From the NCBI RefSeq assembly GCF_024519455.1, contig NZ_JALJRY010000024.1, forward strand, positions 81,428 to 145,427: 64,000 nt of DNA, written 5' to 3'. Positions 1 to 9,430 of the stretch are shown here, one piece after another; the first letter of the stretch is position 1, and every line of letters begins with the position of its first letter. A model generated the notes under the pieces. The model made no database searches. It saw only the letters and a program-made list of their open reading frames with translations, and was not told the origin of the DNA. The position numbers were made by a program, and so were the translations under genes. Source of the stretch: Streptomyces sp. STR69 (lineage in GTDB: Bacteria; Actinomycetota; Actinomycetes; Streptomycetales; Streptomycetaceae).

Positions 1-2
1 CG

Positions 3-743
3 TTCGGAGCGACCTCGGCAGCGCACACCCTCGCCCAGAACGCCCAACGCCATTTCCACCGCTACGGCACCACCCGCGAGACTCTCGGCTGGATCGCCCT
101 CAACCAGCGGGCCAACGCCGCACTCAACCCCACGGCGGTCTACCGCGACCCCTTGACCATGGACGACTATCTCAACGCCCGCCCCATCACCACCCCGTTC
201 GGCCTCTACGACTGTGACGTTCCCTGCGACGGAGCGGTCGCCGTGATCGTGTCGGCCGTGGACGCGGCCCGGGACCTCGCCCAACCACCCGTGATGGTGG
301 AGGCGGTTGGCACCCAGATCCTGGAACGGCTCGAATGGGACCAGAGCACGCTGACCCACGAGCCCCAAGTGCTGGGCCAGTCCGCGCACTTGTGGTCCCG
401 CACCGCACTGCGCCCCGAAGACGTCGACGTCGCCGAACTCTACGACGGCTTCACCTTCAACTGCCTCTCCTGGCTGGAGGGGTTGGGGTTCTGCGGCATC
501 GGCGAGTCGAAGGACTTCCTGGACGGAGGCAAGAACATCGCGCGGGACGGCGTACTGCCGCTGAACACCCACGGCGGACAGCTCTCCCACGGCCGCACCC
601 ACGGCATGGGACTGGTCCACGAGGCGATCACCCAGCTGCGTGGCGCGGCCGGACCACGACAGGTGTCCGGTGCCCGGGTGGCGGTGGCGAGCAGTGGCGG
701 ACTCACCCCCAGCGGCGTGATCCTCTTCCGGGCGGACGGATGA
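3..743 (+). CDS. Lipid-transfer-type (SCP-x) thiolase, 5' end outside window
   Basis: The reading frame is open from the window edge, so the first in-window start (TTG 153 or ATG 159) is not the true start. The 246 visible residues match the C-terminal two thirds of the nonspecific lipid-transfer/SCP-x thiolase family (about 390 aa), which cleaves or condenses acyl-CoAs, or in steroid side-chain pathways acts as a retro-aldolase. Seen: the loop CDVPCDGAVAVIVS, the AELYDGFTFN stretch where NEAF lies in classical thiolases, and NTHGGQLSHGRTHG in place of the usual GGxLGxGHPxGA. The catalytic Cys region is off the window. Its stop overlaps the next start (ATGA), so it leads the downstream genes. 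The usual DUF35 partner is not visible and may lie upstream. Confidence 0.8.
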   Translation, partial: FGATSAAHTLAQNAQRHFHRYGTTRETLGWIALNQRANAALNPTAVYRDPLTMDDYLNARPITTPFGLYDCDVPCDGAVAVIVSAVDAARDLAQPPVMVEAVGTQILERLEWDQSTLTHEPQVLGQSAHLWSRTALRPEDVDVAELYDGFTFNCLSWLEGLGFCGIGESKDFLDGGKNIARDGVLPLNTHGGQLSHGRTHGMGLVHEAITQLRGAAGPRQVSGARVAVASSGGLTPSGVILFRADG

Positions 744-1657
744 ACCCACGTACCACGGAGGTCGTTTCGCGCGTCGTCGACGTCGACGGCATCCCCATGT
801 CGGCGCTGCTGTGCGAGGCCCGCGAACCGCGCGCGGTCCTCGTCGCGCTGCACGGGGGAGCGGTGACCTCCCGCTACTTCGACTACCCCGACCAGCCCCG
901 CCTGTCCCTCCTGCGCACGGCGGCGGCACTCGGCTTCACCACTGTGGCCATCGACCGTCCCGGATACGGGAGTTCGGCTCCGTACGGCGAGAGCATGGCT
1001 TCCCCCGCGCGACGTGTCGACCTCGCCTACGGAGTGGTGGACCGACTGCTCGCCTCGCGTCCGCGCGGAGCGGGCCTGTTCCTGTGGGCCCACTCGATCG
1101 GCTGCGCCCTGGGCGTGCGCATGGCCGGTGACGAACGGCGGAGCGACCTTCTCGGCCTGGAGATCGCCGGTACCGGACGCCACCACGCACCCGGCGCCGT
1201 CGAGATCCTCGACTTCCGGCAGCGCGACCCGGCCGTGCCGAGACGGTCCGGACCCGGACTGCGCGAGCTGCTGTGGGAACCGTCGCGTCTGTATCCGGCC
1301 GAAGTCGTCGGCGCGTCCCGCATCCAGTCGCCGGGCCCGCCGTACGAAGGCACCGTGGCCCGCCGTTGGCCGCTGGAGTTCGCCGAAGTCGCCGCCCACG
1401 TACGGGTTCCCGTGCATTACACGCTCGGCGACCACGAGCGGGTCTGGAGCTCCGGGCCCCAGGCCATGGCCGACATCGCGGGCCTGTTCACCGCTTCCCC
1501 GCGAGTCGTCACCGACGAACAGGCCGACAGCGGCCACAACTTGAGCATCGGACGCACCGCGACCGGATACCACCTGAAGATCCTCTCGTTCGTCGAGGAG
1601 TGTGTTCTCGGCCGGGAGAGCGACGGGATCGACCGCCTGCCGAGGAGGGCCGGATGA
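740..1657 (+). CDS. Alpha/beta hydrolase
   Basis: A 305-aa alpha/beta hydrolase with the complete catalytic set. The oxyanion region is LVALHGGAVTS, the nucleophile elbow is AHSIG (Ser at about residue 119), the acid is likely the Asp in GDHERVW, and the histidine is in DSGHNLS near the C-terminus. It probably hydrolyses an ester, thioester or lactone intermediate. The ATG start overlaps the preceding thiolase stop by four bases, and its own stop overlaps the next start, so translation is coupled along the operon. No signal peptide is seen. The substrate cannot be told from sequence. Confidence 0.8.
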   Translation: MNPRTTEVVSRVVDVDGIPMSALLCEAREPRAVLVALHGGAVTSRYFDYPDQPRLSLLRTAAALGFTTVAIDRPGYGSSAPYGESMASPARRVDLAYGVVDRLLASRPRGAGLFLWAHSIGCALGVRMAGDERRSDLLGLEIAGTGRHHAPGAVEILDFRQRDPAVPRRSGPGLRELLWEPSRLYPAEVVGASRIQSPGPPYEGTVARRWPLEFAEVAAHVRVPVHYTLGDHERVWSSGPQAMADIAGLFTASPRVVTDEQADSGHNLSIGRTATGYHLKILSFVEECVLGRESDGIDRLPRRAG

Positions 1658-2214
1658 GCGACGCCGACAACGCCGTACTGCTGCTCGTACGAGTGGTCGT
1701 CGGACTCGTCATGATCATGCACGGGCTGAATCACTGGCGCGGCGGCGGCAGGATCGGCGGCACCGCCCGCTGGTTCACCGGACTCGGCCTGAGACAGGGC
1801 GTGCTGCAGGCCTGGATGAGCGTGCTCACCGAGGTCGGCGCGGGCCTCCTGCTCGTCCTCGGCCTGCTCACGCCGCTGGCCTGCGCCGCCGTGATCTCCG
1901 TGATGCTGGTCGCGGGACTGCTCGCCCACCGGCCCAACGGGTTCTTCGTCTTCAAGGACGGCTACGAGTACGTCCTCACGCTCGCCGTGGTCGCCCTGGC
2001 CGTCGCGGTGCTGGGCCCCGGCCGCTGGTCCCTGGACCACGCGGCGGGCATCGACCCGACCGGCTGGACCGGCGGCGCGATCGCGCTCGGCGCGGCCGTG
2101 GTGGCGACCGGGGGACTGCTGGGCACGTTCTGGCGACCCGAGCCCGAGGCGGAGCCCGAGCCGGAAGCAGGGTCCGAGAACACCCCCGAGCAAGTCGACC
2201 AGGAGGCCCGCTGA
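1654..2214 (+). CDS. DoxX-family membrane protein
   Basis: A 186-aa membrane protein with about four hydrophobic segments. It has the DoxX-type start (VGLVMIMHGLNHW followed by a G-rich loop and WFTGLGL) and a charged Pro/Glu-rich tail (repeated PEPE) in the last 30 residues. DoxX-like proteins often sit beside redox or quinone-linked enzymes, but their role is rarely known. It is embedded by ATGA overlap between a hydrolase and a dehydrogenase, which suggests a role in the same pathway, possibly electron transfer or membrane handling of a hydrophobic substrate. That role is inference. Confidence 0.7.
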   Translation: MSDADNAVLLLVRVVVGLVMIMHGLNHWRGGGRIGGTARWFTGLGLRQGVLQAWMSVLTEVGAGLLLVLGLLTPLACAAVISVMLVAGLLAHRPNGFFVFKDGYEYVLTLAVVALAVAVLGPGRWSLDHAAGIDPTGWTGGAIALGAAVVATGGLLGTFWRPEPEAEPEPEAGSENTPEQVDQEAR

Positions 2215-3065
2215 TGCGCGTCGGATTCATCGGGCTGGGCAGTCAGGGCGCTCCCATGGCACGCCGGATCGTCGAGGCGGGCTTCGCCACGACGCTCTGG
2301 GCGCGCCGCCCGGCCACCCTCGCAGCGTTCGCGGACACCGCCGCCCGGCGGGCCGCGTCCCCCGTCGAACTGGCCGCGGCCAGCGACCTGGTGTGCGTCT
2401 GTGTCGTCGACGACGCCGACGTCGAGCAGGTCGTCACCGGCGAACAGGGCGTGCTGAGAGGGCTGCGCCGGGGCGGTGTGATCGCCGTACACAGCACCGT
2501 CCACCCCGACACCTGTCGACGGCTGGCCGAACGGGCCCAGGTGCACGGCGTGTCCGTGGTCGACGCTCCGGTCAGCGGCGGCGGACGAGCCGCCGCGGAA
2601 GGCCGGCTGCTGGTGATGACCGGCGGCGAGTCCGGCACGGTCGCCTACTGCCGCAAGGTGTTCGAGACCTTCGGCGATCCAGTGCTGCACATGGGCCCGC
2701 TCGGCTCGGGACAGATCGCCAAACTTCTCAACAACCTATTGTTCACTGCCAACTTGGCGACCGCGGCCGATACGCTGGCGCTGGCACCGGAGTTCGGCAT
2801 CGACCGCGGCGCTCTCGCCGAAGCCGTGCTCCATGGCAGCGGAGCGAGCTTTGCCCTCGACCGCGTGAAGTCGGCCGGCGGCACGCTCGACCCCTTGGCG
2901 GAGCGCGCGGGACCGCTGCTCCGCAAGGACGTGAGACTCCTGGCCGACCTCGCCGAGACGACGGGCGCCACGACGGGCACCGCACTTGCGGCGGCCGACG
3001 CGGCCCTCGACCGGATGGGCCAAGGGCGCCTGACGGCAGCCCCAACTCCCGCTCCACGAAAGTGA
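2214..3065 (+). CDS. 3-hydroxyisobutyrate dehydrogenase-family oxidoreductase
   Basis: A 283-aa beta-hydroxyacid dehydrogenase. The N-terminal Rossmann motif is GFIGLGSQGAPMA (residues 4-16), the substrate-binding motif is DAPVSGGGRAAAEG, and the catalytic Lys lies in SGQIAKLLNN. Members oxidise 3-hydroxyisobutyrate, tartronate semialdehyde and related beta-hydroxyacids with NAD(P). Its presence fits processing of a branched C4-type or 2-methyl-3-hydroxy acid, but the substrate is unproven. The start ATG shares one base with the DoxX stop. It is the last gene of the left operon before the P450 promoter. Confidence 0.85.
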   Translation: MRVGFIGLGSQGAPMARRIVEAGFATTLWARRPATLAAFADTAARRAASPVELAAASDLVCVCVVDDADVEQVVTGEQGVLRGLRRGGVIAVHSTVHPDTCRRLAERAQVHGVSVVDAPVSGGGRAAAEGRLLVMTGGESGTVAYCRKVFETFGDPVLHMGPLGSGQIAKLLNNLLFTANLATAADTLALAPEFGIDRGALAEAVLHGSGASFALDRVKSAGGTLDPLAERAGPLLRKDVRLLADLAETTGATTGTALAAADAALDRMGQGRLTAAPTPAPRK

Positions 3066-3072
3066 AAACGGC

Positions 3073-3091
3073 CTTCTCGTCAGCGGAGAAG
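3073..3091. promoter_or_regulatory. Inverted repeat upstream of P450 gene
   Basis: CTTCTC-N7-GAGAAG, a perfect 6-bp inverted repeat lying 45-63 bp upstream of the P450 start. The same arrangement (ATTCTC-N7-GAGAAG) precedes the ABC permease gene at 25926. The half-sites are those of the GAGAAT-N3-ATTCTC palindrome found elsewhere in this region, but in the opposite orientation. It could be a weak or alternative site for the same regulator. A degenerate 6-3-6 match (GAAAAC-ggc-CTTCTC, 3064-3078) overlaps it. Confidence 0.4.
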
Positions 3092-3135
3092 ATTGATATC
3101 GTCGCTCGTCGTCAGACTGGTGACGGAAGGGAACC

Positions 3136-4431
3136 GTGCACACCGTGAAGGACTTCGAGGCGATCGACTTCTTCCAGGACGACGAGGTCGTCGCGGATCC
3201 GTACCCTTACTTGGCGGCCCTGCGCGGGAAGTGCCCGGTGCAGCGCGAGAGCCACCACGACGTGACGATGGTGACGGGGTACGACGAGGCGATCCAGGTC
3301 CTCAACGACTCCGACACGTACTCGTCCTGCCTCTCGGTGACCGGCCCCTTCCCCGGGTTCCCGGTCCCGCTGGACGGCGATGTCGACGTCAGCGCGCTGA
3401 TCGAGCAGTACCGCGACCAGCTCCCGATGAGCGACCAGCTGCCGACGCTCGACCCGCCCATGCACACGGACCACCGTGGTCTGCTGATGCGGATGATCAC
3501 CCCGCGCCGCCTCAAGGAGAACGAGGCGTCGATGTGGCACCTCGCCGACGCCCAGCTGGACGGGTATCTCGCCGCCGGTGAGGGCGACTTCATCAGCGGG
3601 TTCGCCGGCCCCTTCACCCTGAGGGTCATCGCCGACCTGCTCGGTGTGCCCGACGAGGATCGCAACGCCTTCGTGGAGGGCCTCGAACACCGGCCGCAGG
3701 CGGGCATCGGCAACACGGACGGCGAGGTGTCGTACTCGCCGCTGGAGTACCTGTACGCGCAGTTCTCGGCCTACGTCGAGGAGCGCCGCCGCGAACCACG
3801 CGAGGATGTGATCACCGGTCTCGCCCTGGCGAAGTTCGCCGACGGCTCGACCCCCGACGTCGCGGACGTGGCCCGCGTCGCGACCAACCTGTTCGCGGCG
3901 GGCCAGGAGACCACCGTCCGGCTGCTGAGCAACGCCCTCAAGCTGATCGCCGAAGACCCCGATCTGCAGCACCTGTTGCGCACCGAGCGCGACCGCATCC
4001 CGAACTTCATCGAGGAGACGCTGCGCACCGAGAGCCCGATCAAGGGCGACTTCCGGCTGTCGCGCGTGGCGTCCACGGTGGGCGGCGTCGACATCCCGGC
4101 CGGAACCACCCTCATGGTCCTCAACGGCGCCGCGAACCGCGACCCGCGCCACTTCGAGGACCCCGAGACCTTCGACCCGGCCCGCGCCAACGCCCGCCAC
4201 CACCTCGCCTTCGGCCGCGGCCCCCACACCTGCCCCGGCGCCCCGCTGGCCCGCGCCGAGGCCCGCGTGGGCATCGAGCGCATCCTCGACCGTACGACCG
4301 ACATCAGGATCTCGGAGAGCGTGCACGGCCCTGCCGGGGCACGGAACTACCGTTACCTGCCGACGTACATCCTGCGCGGACTCACCCATCTGAACCTGGA
4401 GTTCACGCTCGCCGAGGAGTCCGCCCGATGA
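3136..4431 (+). CDS. Cytochrome P450
   Basis: A 431-aa class I bacterial P450. Seen: I-helix oxygen-activation motif AAGQETT (about residues 254-260), the K-helix ExxR (E294-R297 in EETLR), and the haem loop FGRGPHTCPG with the thiolate ligand Cys366. The GTG start is preceded by a GGAAGGGA ribosome site. It should hydroxylate the substrate or an early intermediate, taking electrons from the 3Fe-4S ferredoxin gene that overlaps its stop codon by four bases. The region Ser-rich loop with LPMSDQLPTLDPPMHTDHRG is typical of CYPs acting on terpenoid, steroid or fatty substrates, but the exact CYP family was not determined. Confidence 0.93.
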   Translation: MHTVKDFEAIDFFQDDEVVADPYPYLAALRGKCPVQRESHHDVTMVTGYDEAIQVLNDSDTYSSCLSVTGPFPGFPVPLDGDVDVSALIEQYRDQLPMSDQLPTLDPPMHTDHRGLLMRMITPRRLKENEASMWHLADAQLDGYLAAGEGDFISGFAGPFTLRVIADLLGVPDEDRNAFVEGLEHRPQAGIGNTDGEVSYSPLEYLYAQFSAYVEERRREPREDVITGLALAKFADGSTPDVADVARVATNLFAAGQETTVRLLSNALKLIAEDPDLQHLLRTERDRIPNFIEETLRTESPIKGDFRLSRVASTVGGVDIPAGTTLMVLNGAANRDPRHFEDPETFDPARANARHHLAFGRGPHTCPGAPLARAEARVGIERILDRTTDIRISESVHGPAGARNYRYLPTYILRGLTHLNLEFTLAEESAR

Positions 4432-4616
4432 AGGCCGTCGTCGACACGGACCGCTGCCGGGGCCACGGAATCTGCTGGTCGATCTGCCCCGAGGTCTTCG
4501 ACCTCACCGACGACGGCTACGCCGAGGTCCTGACCCCGGAAGTCCCCACCGAGTACGAGGCCCAGGTCCGCGAGGCGATCAGCAGCTGCCCCGAGCGTGC
4601 CATCACGGTCACCTAG
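4428..4616 (+). CDS. 3Fe-4S ferredoxin
   Basis: A 62-aa ferredoxin with Cys10, Cys16, Cys20 and the C-terminal Cys54-Pro pair. The second cysteine of a 4Fe-4S set is replaced (C-RGHGI-C), so it holds a 3Fe-4S cluster, as in ferredoxins that serve actinobacterial P450s. Its ATG overlaps the P450 stop, so the pair is co-translated. A reductase for it is not next door. The flavin reductase at 6764 carries its own 2Fe-2S domain and probably serves another oxygenase, though crosstalk is possible. Confidence 0.92.
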   Translation: MKAVVDTDRCRGHGICWSICPEVFDLTDDGYAEVLTPEVPTEYEAQVREAISSCPERAITVT

Positions 4617-4662
4617 CCCGCTCGCGCGTCCGTCGATGGCCGGAAGGGTCGCCCTATCGTCA

Positions 4663-4693
4663 CGGCAACCGTAGTGTCACATCGGTGTTGCCG
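4663..4693. promoter_or_regulatory. Inverted repeat upstream of TetR gene
   Basis: CGGCAAC (4663-4669) and GTTGCCG (4687-4693) form a perfect 7-bp inverted repeat around a 17-bp centre that itself contains near-symmetric ACCG and CGGT. It ends 18 bp before the TetR start codon. It is a candidate auto-operator of the TetR protein. Its sequence is unrelated to the GAGAAT palindrome, so if it is the TetR site, another protein may bind the GAGAAT sites. Confidence 0.4.
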
Positions 4694-4711
4694 CGGTGAG
4701 AGGGGTCCCCA

Positions 4712-5284
4712 ATGACGACGGCCCGATACGAGGAGATCCTTGTCGCCGCGCTGGCGGTGTTCGCCGAGCGCGGCTACAAGAAGGCGTCCATCGACGCCGT
4801 GGCGGAGCGTGCCGGTCTGACCAGACAGGGCGTCCTGCACTACTTCCCGAGTAAGAAACGGCTGCTCCTCGCCCTGGTCCAGCTCCGGGAGGACCTCGCC
4901 CGCGAACACCTCGCCGCCCTCCACGCGGACGCCGGCGAGGACCTGCCCGGGCTGCTCGCCGAGGTCATCACCTACGACCACAAGAACCCCGGTCTCGCCC
5001 AGATCCACAGCGTTCTCGTAGCTGAGGGCGTCACCGGCAGCGACGAGGCACAGCGGTTCTGCCACGACTACTACCGGTCGATCCAGGAGCACACCGTCGA
5101 GCACCTCACCGCGCTCTACGGCGACCGCGTACCCAGCGGTCTGACCCCGCGAGCCGCCGCCACCGCCGTGGTGGCGATGCTCGACGGGGTCCAGCAGCAG
5201 TGGATGCTCGACGAGGAGCAGACCGACTACCCCGAGATCATCCGCGAGGTCATGGGCGTGCTGCTCGGGCCCGCGCCTGTATGA
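4712..5284 (+). CDS. TetR-family transcriptional regulator
   Basis: A 190-aa TetR regulator. The N-terminal helix-turn-helix covers about residues 8-50, with KASIDAVAERAGLTRQGVLHYF as the recognition segment followed by PSKKRLLLA. The C-terminal part is a helical ligand domain typical of TetR_C_6-like proteins. TetR proteins in degradation clusters usually repress until an acyl-CoA intermediate binds. It lies between the P450/ferredoxin pair and a convergent hydrolase, whose 3' end overlaps it by 35 bp. It is one of two regulators in the region (the other is GntR-type at 45302) and a candidate binder of the shared palindromes. Confidence 0.9.
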   Translation: MTTARYEEILVAALAVFAERGYKKASIDAVAERAGLTRQGVLHYFPSKKRLLLALVQLREDLAREHLAALHADAGEDLPGLLAEVITYDHKNPGLAQIHSVLVAEGVTGSDEAQRFCHDYYRSIQEHTVEHLTALYGDRVPSGLTPRAAATAVVAMLDGVQQQWMLDEEQTDYPEIIREVMGVLLGPAPV

Positions 5285-6047
5285 AATCGGCCATCGCCGT
5301 CACGCTCTCGGGATGCAGACTCACCGCGTCCGGCCGAACCCGAAGATCCACCGTGACACCGGAACGGGCCGCGCGGGCCGCGAACGACAGCGAATCGTCC
5401 AGCAGCGGATCGGTGCCCGCCACCAGCAGTTGGATCGGCGGCAGCCCGTGCAGATTGGCGTGCAGCGGACTCAACAACGGGTTGGTCCGGTCGGCGCCGG
5501 CCGCGAACCGGGCCGCGTGCAACCGGAGTTCGTCGATGTCGAAGCCCGGATCGGCCGCCGCGTTGAACAGCAGACTCGGCGCGTCCAGCGTCAGATCGAG
5601 CAGCGCGGAACTGAGCACCGCGCAGTCCGGCTCCTGAGCCCCCATGTCCCGCAGCCGCACCAGCAGCGAGGCCGCGAGCCCGGCCCCGAGCCGCTCACCG
5701 GCCAGCGCCACCGGACCACGGGCCTGGCACGAGCTGTACACGGCGTGCACGTCGTCGAGCGCCCCCGGAAACGACGAACGGTAGCGCGGACACACCACCA
5801 CGGCCCCCGTCCGCAGCGCGAGCCGCTCGGCCAGATCCACCGCCGACTCCGGCGAGCCCGACAACTGCCGGTCCCCGTGCAGATACAGGACGACGAGATC
5901 GGACGCGTCCGGCGGTCGTACGATCGGCCCGACCGGGCTCGACTCGACCCGCACCCGCCCGTCGTCGGCCCCCGCCCGGGCCGTCCGCGCTCGTACGTCG
6001 GCCAGGTCCGTGCTCGCTCCGGTCGCCCCAACTCGTGTGTCACCCAC
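5250..6047 (-). CDS. Alpha/beta hydrolase of HSL type lacking catalytic Ser
   Basis: A 265-aa protein with the hormone-sensitive-lipase fold signature: VVLYLHG, then CPRYRSSFPGALDDV (family motif YRLAPExPFPAAxxD), and an acid in AGTDPLLDDS. The two defining catalytic motifs are changed. HGGG is replaced by HGDRQ and the nucleophile elbow GDSAGG by GERLGAG, so no Ser is at the expected position. It may be a non-catalytic binding protein or use another residue. The GTG start overlaps the stop of the upstream crotonase gene by 8 bp, so the two are translated together. Confidence 0.7.
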   Translation of the reverse strand: MGDTRVGATGASTDLADVRARTARAGADDGRVRVESSPVGPIVRPPDASDLVVLYLHGDRQLSGSPESAVDLAERLALRTGAVVVCPRYRSSFPGALDDVHAVYSSCQARGPVALAGERLGAGLAASLLVRLRDMGAQEPDCAVLSSALLDLTLDAPSLLFNAAADPGFDIDELRLHAARFAAGADRTNPLLSPLHANLHGLPPIQLLVAGTDPLLDDSLSFAARAARSGVTVDLRVRPDAVSLHPESVTAMADFIQARARAARP

Positions 6048-6759
6048 GGGACATCACCCTCTCCGCTGCCTGCCAGTGCTCGTCGGACACCCAGAGGCGG
6101 GCGAAGGCGCGGGCCGCCTCCTCCTCCGGGACGGCTCCGCTCATCACGCGCTTGATCTCCCGCGCCGGGTTGGTCGCCAGCGACCTGGCCAGGGTCCGCC
6201 AGCCCTCGGCGAACTCGGCCCGGGGCAGCACCAGATCGAGCAGCCCGACGCGCTGAGCCTCGGCCGCGCCGAGTACGGTCCCGGCACCGGCGAGCATCAA
6301 CGCCCGTCCCTGGCCCACGAGTTGGGCCAGACGCTCGGCACCGCCCCACGCCGGCATGATGGCCAGGGCGACCTGGTTGAAGCCGATCCTGATGTCGTCG
6401 GCGGCAACCCGTATGTCGGCGGCCACCGCGACCTCGGCACCGCCGCCGAACGCGTGCCCGTTCAGCGCGGCGATCACCGGTCCCGGGAAGTTCGCGATGC
6501 GATCGCAGATCCCCCGCATCCGCAGGGCCATGGCCATCGCGTCCTCCTCGGTCCGGATCGCACTGAGCTGCTTCAGGTCCCCGCCGGAGACGAACGCCCG
6601 GTCGCCCGCGCCCGTGACGACCAGGGCCTTGGCGCCGGCAGCCGCGTCGAGCACCTTGTCGAGTTCGTCCATGGTGGTGGGGGCGATGGCGTTGCGGGCC
6701 TGTGGGCGGTCGATGGTGATGACCGCCAGGCCCTCGTCGAGTTCGAGATCTACGTCCAT
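6040..6759 (-). CDS. Enoyl-CoA hydratase/isomerase (crotonase)
   Basis: A 239-aa crotonase. The oxyanion-hole motif is NGHAFGGGAEVAVAAD. The Glu equivalent to rat hydratase Glu144 is present (GGGAE), but the second catalytic Glu (Glu164, in FGQPE) is Ala here (FNQVALAI). Single-Glu crotonases are often isomerases or act on unusual acyl-CoAs rather than being standard hydratases. It is the middle gene of a minus-strand unit: flavin reductase, this gene, degenerate hydrolase. Start ATG lies 4 bp after the reductase stop. Confidence 0.85.
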   Translation of the reverse strand: MDVDLELDEGLAVITIDRPQARNAIAPTTMDELDKVLDAAAGAKALVVTGAGDRAFVSGGDLKQLSAIRTEEDAMAMALRMRGICDRIANFPGPVIAALNGHAFGGGAEVAVAADIRVAADDIRIGFNQVALAIMPAWGGAERLAQLVGQGRALMLAGAGTVLGAAEAQRVGLLDLVLPRAEFAEGWRTLARSLATNPAREIKRVMSGAVPEEEAARAFARLWVSDEHWQAAERVMSRG

Positions 6760-6763
6760 GGCC

Positions 6764-7792
6764 TCAGTCCTCGTATACGACAGTGACGTGCGGAGTGCTC
6801 GGCTCGCCCTGGCAGGTCAGGACCCAGCCCTCGGCGATTTCGTCCTCGTCGAGCGCGTTGTTGACCCGCATCTTGGCCTCGCCTTCGGTGACTTGGGCGA
6901 TGCAGGTGGCACAGTTGCCCGCCTCGCAGGAGAACGGCGGGGCCAGACCCGCCCGACGCGCGCTCTCCAGAAACGTCTCGCCGGAACGCTGCGCGAGCGT
7001 GTGCCGCCTGCCGGAGAGCACGAGCGTGAGGGTGCCCTCGTGCTCAGGAGTGTCGTCTTCGGGAGTGTTCGCGGGTGGTGGATCGGTGGCCTGCGCGAAC
7101 CGCTCGATGAAGATCCGCTCCGGGGCGACGCCATGGGCGAGAAGCGCGTTCTCGACCAGCTCCATGAAGGGCGCGGGCCCGCAGAGGTAGAAATCCGCGT
7201 CCGTGTCGCCGCCGGCGAACTCCCGTACCTGGTCCGCCGTGACGAAGCCCTCCCAGTCGTCGAGGTGGTGCCGGATCTCGAACCGTCCGGGGTACCGCTG
7301 CGCCAACTCGCCCAGTGCGGAGCCGAAGATGACGGCGCCCGCGTCCCGGTCGGCGGACAGCACCCGCACCGTGCGACCGGTGCCGGCCAGCGCGGACTTG
7401 GCGAGCGACAGGACCGGAGTGATCCCGCTGCCCCCGCAGAACGCCACCACCGGAGCGGTGAACTCGTGGGCGGAGGCCGCCTCGCCGCCCTCCCGCAGAC
7501 AGAACACCCCTGCGGGCAGCGTGGTTTCGAGGACGTCGCCGGGGGCCAGATGGTCGTGCATCCAGTTGGACACCAGACCGCCCGGAACCCGCTTCACCGT
7601 CGTCATCAACTCGGCGTCCGTCTCCGGCGAACTGGACATCGAATAACTGCGCAGCGTGCCGCAGGCCTTGATCGTCACGAACTGGCCCGCCCGGTACGGG
7701 AAGGGCGCGTCGAGTACGTACGTCCGGGTGTCGGGCGTCTCCTGGATGATCCGGGTGATCCGGACCGGGTGGAACCCGTGGTCTCGTCCCAT
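6764..7792 (-). CDS. Ferredoxin reductase with C-terminal 2Fe-2S domain (KshB/PaaE type)
   Basis: A 342-aa oxygenase reductase. The N-terminal FAD-binding domain has RSYSMSSSP, the NAD domain has FCGGSGITPV and YLCGPAPFM, and the C-terminal plant-type 2Fe-2S domain has CEAGNCATC plus a distal Cys in VLTCQGE. This layout matches KshB, PaaE and HmpA-like reductases, which feed electrons to Rieske or di-iron oxygenases. No such oxygenase is in the window, so it either serves one elsewhere or donates to the P450 system. It is transcribed divergently from the ligase at 7857 across a shared operator. Confidence 0.9.
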   Translation of the reverse strand: MGRDHGFHPVRITRIIQETPDTRTYVLDAPFPYRAGQFVTIKACGTLRSYSMSSSPETDAELMTTVKRVPGGLVSNWMHDHLAPGDVLETTLPAGVFCLREGGEAASAHEFTAPVVAFCGGSGITPVLSLAKSALAGTGRTVRVLSADRDAGAVIFGSALGELAQRYPGRFEIRHHLDDWEGFVTADQVREFAGGDTDADFYLCGPAPFMELVENALLAHGVAPERIFIERFAQATDPPPANTPEDDTPEHEGTLTLVLSGRRHTLAQRSGETFLESARRAGLAPPFSCEAGNCATCIAQVTEGEAKMRVNNALDEDEIAEGWVLTCQGEPSTPHVTVVYED

Positions 7793-7818
7793 GTATGGAA
7801 TTTACCTTCTCGCTCTGA

Positions 7819-7833
7819 GAGAGTGCAATTCTC
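7819..7833. promoter_or_regulatory. Shared palindromic operator, copy A
   Basis: GAGAGT-gca-ATTCTC, 11 of 12 arm positions matching the perfect palindrome GAGAAT-N3-ATTCTC seen at 9394, 19227, 25847 and 45274. It is centred in the 64-bp gap between the divergent reductase (start 7792) and CoA ligase (start 7857), so one bound dimer could control both directions. Further half-sites lie beside it: TTCTC-gctct-GAGAG on the left and TTCTC-aatgac-GAGAG on the right. Confidence 0.75.
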
Positions 7834-7856
7834 AATGACGAGAGGAAGTTCCTGTC

Positions 7857-9393
<1,537 letters not shown>

Positions 9394-9395
<2 letters not shown>

Positions 9396-9408
9396 GAATA
9401 GGATTCTC
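9394..9408. promoter_or_regulatory. Shared palindromic operator, copy B
   Basis: Perfect GAGAAT-agg-ATTCTC. It starts at the stop codon of the ligase gene and is centred 30 bp upstream of the amidohydrolase start at 9431, ahead of its AAGGAGG ribosome site. An operator inside an otherwise continuous gene string suggests an internal promoter for the amidohydrolase-ligase-mutase unit. Confidence 0.75.
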
Positions 9409-9430
9409 GCAATCTGCGAAGGAGGATCTC

